Below are positions 60,971 through 64,000 of a stretch of 64,000 nucleotides of DNA, one piece after another. Made by a program: the position numbers and the translations under genes. Under the pieces are notes generated by a model. It was not told where the DNA came from. It made no database searches and worked only from the letters and a program-made list of their open reading frames with translations. Source of the DNA: Bradyrhizobium diazoefficiens (lineage in GTDB: Bacteria; Pseudomonadota; Alphaproteobacteria; Rhizobiales; Xanthobacteraceae); NCBI RefSeq assembly GCF_016616885.1, contig NZ_CP067102.1, positions 2,570,501-2,634,500 of the forward strand. The letters are read 5' to 3'. The stretch's first letter is position 1; each line of letters opens with the position of its first letter.

Positions 60971-61357
60971 GCACTCAAGTTGCTGAGTTCACGATATAAA
61001 CAGCTCCATTCCCGCCCAATTTCTTGAGCGCGTTTGGAAATGAAGCTTCCAATGCTCGGTCCCAGAATCGAACAAAGCGGCGTCATGCATTACATCGAGC
61101 ATATTGGCCTATCTGCGTGGCTTTCATCCGCAACATATACCGCGGGGAGGCCACGCCGACAGGTCTATTCTGCCCGCATGGTACAATTGCGTACTACGGC
61201 GTACAAATCGGACAATCCGTCGAAATGATGCATCTCGACTGAGCCCAACTCTAAGATGTTGTCCGTTTTTCACAGCCGGACTGAATACCCAAGAGCGCAT
61301 GAACTGGCGGACTCGGGAGTTGCGGAGTCTTCTGGATCTGTCACAGGCGCTGGAAGG
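60971..61357. other. Gap between tRNA-Gln and the defence cassette
   Basis: 387 nt, more A/T-rich than the surrounding genes, with no credible gene. It has three GTAC repeats near 61180-61206 (GGTACA, GCGTAC-TACG-GCGTAC), which may bind a regulator. No integrase fragment or second copy of the tRNA 3' end was found inside the window. This is the likely island boundary. Confidence 0.4.
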
Positions 61358-62617
61358 TTAGCAGTCGCCCAGATCGACGAGCAATGAGGCCGCCAGGCCT
61401 TCTTCGGCGATAGAGACTCGATGATGTTGCATAGCCTTCGTCAACGCCGGATCCCAGGCCGCGTCGACCACCTTTCCCGCGAGGGGCGCTGCGATGGCCG
61501 AGGCCGCCCGGAGGGCAACCTCGTAATCCTCCGCGCGGAAACGCCACGGTTGCGCGCCGTGTTCCCGCATGACGTGATTGCCGATGCGCAATCCCGGCCA
61601 GTCGAAATCGCCATGATATCGAAGTCGCGCGCCAGCGGACGTAAGCTGAGACAGGAGGCATCGCTGCGCGGCGGCCGGCATGCCGTCGGTGCAAACCATC
61701 GGTGCGCAGTGGGCGCCCCAGCGGTCGGCAGCGATCGAAAGCAGGTTTGGATTCTCGCAAACGTACACTTCGCGTCCGGCGACGTTCCATGTGGGCGCTG
61801 AACGCAGCAATACGCGCAGCGACGCGTAGGCCGGCTCTCCCGGCGGCCTTCCGTAGCTTTCCGTTTCGCTCGTGGGAAGATTCAGGAAGAGGGCTGGGCG
61901 TGCCAGTTCATTGACGAGAACACCCACCTTCGCCCAGATGTCGCGGTCCCGTTCTCCGTTTTGCCTTTCTTCGTCCGCGCTCTCCTCCATGGAGTCATCG
62001 CAGGCTCGCGGAAAGGCTTGGCGGCAGACAGCCATCACGATGGTCACCGTTGGCCGTCCGCTATCCAGCGCATGGGCGTCGCCCAAGACCTCGGCAGCCA
62101 GTTGCGAGCGCGTGATGCCGTTGGCCGGCAGACATTGCAGGACCGCTTCAGCACGGCGACATATTTGGCTCGCGGCCGAAGGCTCTCGTTTGGCGAGGCG
62201 TTTGAGCAGGCCCATGCCTGCCGGATTCCCAAGCAATCCGACGAGTCCGGGGTGATTGCAACTCCCGATTACGTCCGACCAAAGGACTTGTGAATGAAAC
62301 CGCTCGCTGGCGAGGTTGGCAATCGGGCCGTCAAGCCGCTCAAGCGCGTCGCGCAGCGAGGAAGCGATGCCAGAATTCCGGAAGGCCGCGTCGATCTGGC
62401 GAACATCGATCCGCAGCGAATTCGCATAGTGCTGCGGACGACCGAGCAGCGACGCCAGCGCAGCGTGCTCCGGCGCCGTCAAATCGCCGATACGAAAACT
62501 CTCGACCACGCCATTCAACGGCACGCGTTCGAAGCGCCGACGCAGGCGCTTGCGCAGGGAGGCGAGATGGTTGCCGCCGAGCAGGCGTCGAAGGCGTTCT
62601 TCGGCCCCATCGGTCAT
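61358..62617 (-). CDS. TIGR02679/DUF2399-type protein (JetD-like Toprim nuclease candidate)
   Basis: A 419-residue protein that overlaps the SMC-like gene by ATGA (62614-62617), fixing its start. The N-terminal 270 residues are helical (LLGGNHLASLRKRLRRRFER). The C-terminal DUF2399-like part carries VYVCENPNLLSIAAD, VCTDGMPAAAQRCLL and RYHGDFDWPGLRIGN, an arrangement of Glu and Asp-x-Asp carboxylates like a Toprim nuclease site. In Wadjet systems the JetD Toprim subunit cleaves extruded plasmid DNA. Assignment rests on remembered family signatures. Confidence 0.75.
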   Translation of the reverse strand: MTDGAEERLRRLLGGNHLASLRKRLRRRFERVPLNGVVESFRIGDLTAPEHAALASLLGRPQHYANSLRIDVRQIDAAFRNSGIASSLRDALERLDGPIANLASERFHSQVLWSDVIGSCNHPGLVGLLGNPAGMGLLKRLAKREPSAASQICRRAEAVLQCLPANGITRSQLAAEVLGDAHALDSGRPTVTIVMAVCRQAFPRACDDSMEESADEERQNGERDRDIWAKVGVLVNELARPALFLNLPTSETESYGRPPGEPAYASLRVLLRSAPTWNVAGREVYVCENPNLLSIAADRWGAHCAPMVCTDGMPAAAQRCLLSQLTSAGARLRYHGDFDWPGLRIGNHVMREHGAQPWRFRAEDYEVALRAASAIAAPLAGKVVDAAWDPALTKAMQHHRVSIAEEGLAASLLVDLGDC

Positions 62618-64000
62618 GCCGGCGCAAACCTGCGGTCGGGATCGGCCTCGCGTACTCTTGCCTTTCCGTCCCAGGTCCAACGCGAAACGAACACTGCATC
62701 GATGCCCTCTTGGCGCTGCAACTGGCAGATCGATACGCCAGGCAGTTCGGCGTAGCAGGCCCACTCTCGTTCGCTCGTAATGACGAAATCCAGATCGAAC
62801 TCCCGGATGAGGCCCATACAATGAGCGCGTGCGGTATCGTCGATGCCGGCAAAAGCTTCGTCGAGTAAAATCAACCTCGGTGCTAGCGCGTAGCTGCCTT
62901 GGCTGTAGAAACTGGCGACAGCGGCAAACAACGGCACGGTGAGGCCGAGGGCCCGCTCCCCGCTGGAAGCCGGTCCGGAAAGCTTGCGCCATTGACCGTC
63001 TTGCCAGCGTTCGACACGGAATCTGTGCCAGCGTCGATAATCGAGCGCGCGCGAAAGCTGGTCGATCAGGCTACCGCCATCCGCTTCGGCGAGCTCGCGC
63101 TCGGCTGCGATGCGCTGCTGCAACATCGCACCGACAACCCGACGGTCCTCGGACGACCACAGGTCCGCGTTGGTATTGAGGAGACGCTTACGCGCAGCCT
63201 CGAGGCCGACTGGGGCGCCTTCTTCCTCCGACAGAGGCGGCCACAACAGGCGAAAGCGGACGCCCGTCGATGTTGGCCGACTGTACAGTTCCTTGTTAAT
63301 CGCGTCGCGCTGCGCCTCCGCTGTCTGCAGCAGACGCTGAATTTCGGAGGCGATCTCGGCTTGAAGATGATTTTCCAGCGCAGCGCGCTCGTTGGCGTTC
63401 AACAGTTCGGTGCGCTGGTCGATCTCTGCCTCAAGCCGTGTCGCGAGGCGGTCCGGGCGTTCGGACCGATTCTGGTAGATGACGCTTACGATGAGGCCCC
63501 AGTCGCTCTGTTCGGCAAGCACCTGATGGCCGAGCGCACTGAGGGAACGTTGCAGTTCTGTAAAGTCTTCGCCAATCTGCCGCTGGACGCGCGTCCACGC
63601 CTCGTCGTCATCCGTCACGCTGGATAGGGCATGTTCGGCACGGCGGGCCAGCGTCAGCGCTGGATCTATCGTCCAGGGGCTACTCGCGTCCGGTACCTCC
63701 AGGTCTGGCAATGCGGCCGACAGCAGACCTGCCAAGGTGAATTGCCGGAACTTCGAAATGGCTTGTGCACGCGCTTCGCTGCCGCGCTCAAACGCCGCAT
63801 TAGCGGTTGCGGACTGCTCATCGGCGACAGCACGCGCCTCGCCGGCCTTCTGCAAGGCCGTCCCTGCCTTCTTCCATCCTGTCTCGCACCGTTCGACGCC
63901 GGCACGCGCCTCACTGAGCATCTGCTGCAGTTCCTCGACTCTTGCACCTACTGCTTCGCGCAATACAACAAGCCGGGATGATGCTTCTTCCGCCTCGATC
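62614..64000 (-). CDS. TIGR02680-type SMC-like ATPase (JetC-like), C-terminal part
   Basis: Open from the window edge (64000) leftward: a coiled coil (EAEEASSRLVVLREAVGARV and onward), then a C-terminal ATPase head with an ABC signature-like LSGPASSGERALGLTVPLFA, Walker B LAPRLILLDEAFAGID and a D-loop/H-loop region FDLDFVITSEREWACY. Walker A and the first coiled-coil arm must lie beyond the window. The family is the motor of the four-gene TIGR02677-02680 cassette. It overlaps the downstream JetD-like gene by 4 nt. Confidence 0.8.
   Translation of the reverse strand, partial: IEAEEASSRLVVLREAVGARVEELQQMLSEARAGVERCETGWKKAGTALQKAGEARAVADEQSATANAAFERGSEARAQAISKFRQFTLAGLLSAALPDLEVPDASSPWTIDPALTLARRAEHALSSVTDDDEAWTRVQRQIGEDFTELQRSLSALGHQVLAEQSDWGLIVSVIYQNRSERPDRLATRLEAEIDQRTELLNANERAALENHLQAEIASEIQRLLQTAEAQRDAINKELYSRPTSTGVRFRLLWPPLSEEEGAPVGLEAARKRLLNTNADLWSSEDRRVVGAMLQQRIAAERELAEADGGSLIDQLSRALDYRRWHRFRVERWQDGQWRKLSGPASSGERALGLTVPLFAAVASFYSQGSYALAPRLILLDEAFAGIDDTARAHCMGLIREFDLDFVITSEREWACYAELPGVSICQLQRQEGIDAVFVSRWTWDGKARVREADPDRRFAPA

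Noticed and set aside
1..64000. CRISPR arrays, insertion sequences, prophage genes, rRNA
   Set aside because: No regularly spaced repeats, transposase or phage structural proteins, and no rRNA sequence were recognised on either strand.

Overview
The window is chromosomal DNA of a high-GC alphaproteobacterium, most likely Bradyrhizobium or a close relative in the Nitrobacteraceae. The evidence is the gene content and order (pdxH / RT0821-type lipoprotein / dnaJ-like; fabI / histidine phosphatase / aroC; histone-deacetylase-like gene / xseB / dxs), promoters of the EcfG (PhyR-NepR-EcfG general stress) type, and many short palindromic dispersed repeats of the kind that crowd bradyrhizobial intergenic regions. 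Nothing suggests a plasmid or prophage. The only part that looks accessory is the right end, beyond a tRNA-Gln gene.

Layout. 0-7.7 kb is a stress-associated cluster of small acidic or basic proteins, DUF3147 membrane proteins, a PAP2 phosphatase, a short-chain dehydrogenase, a DUF4142 protein, a pyruvate-oxidase-like ThDP enzyme and a PRC-barrel protein. Several of these have GGAAC-N16/17-xGTT-like promoters. 7.7-13.1 kb holds an EmrAB-type efflux pair, an HxlR regulator divergent from an SDR gene with a palindromic operator between them, and a nitronate monooxygenase. 13.1-24.9 kb has PhoD, an aldo/keto reductase, small secreted proteins (one behind a perfect EcfG consensus), a truncated BoxR-like regulator, a PLP aminotransferase, RibB, glutaryl-CoA dehydrogenase and an MBL-fold hydrolase. 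25-34.3 kb has an acyl-CoA ligase, cell-wall proteins (extensin-like, L,D-transpeptidase), CorA, a methyltransferase, an SDR, PdxH and a DnaJ-like chaperone. 34.6-40.6 kb has an ECF sigma/anti-sigma pair, FabI, a histidine phosphatase, AroC, a class III nucleotide cyclase and ClpS. 40.6-43.2 kb is a fluoride-resistance operon (MFS, CrcB, CrcB, DUF190) preceded by a fluoride (crcB) riboswitch and a terminator. 43.4-60.7 kb mixes secreted proteins, a decayed two-repeat gene, RNA methyltransferases (RlmD-like, TlyA), Dxs, XseB, a deacetylase-like protein, a 5'-nucleotidase and fatty-acid oxidation genes.

The right end (60.9-64.0 kb) begins with tRNA-Gln(TTG). It then carries, on the minus strand, a DUF2399/TIGR02679-type protein overlapping by ATGA with the C-terminal half of a TIGR02680-type SMC-like ATPase that runs off the window. 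These two families belong to a four-gene Wadjet-like anti-plasmid cassette, so this is probably the edge of a tRNA-associated defence island. The strongest observations are this cassette, the fluoride riboswitch, the string of EcfG-type promoters, the BoxR-like gene whose stop codon is supplied by a dispersed repeat, and the decayed gene at 44.5 kb.
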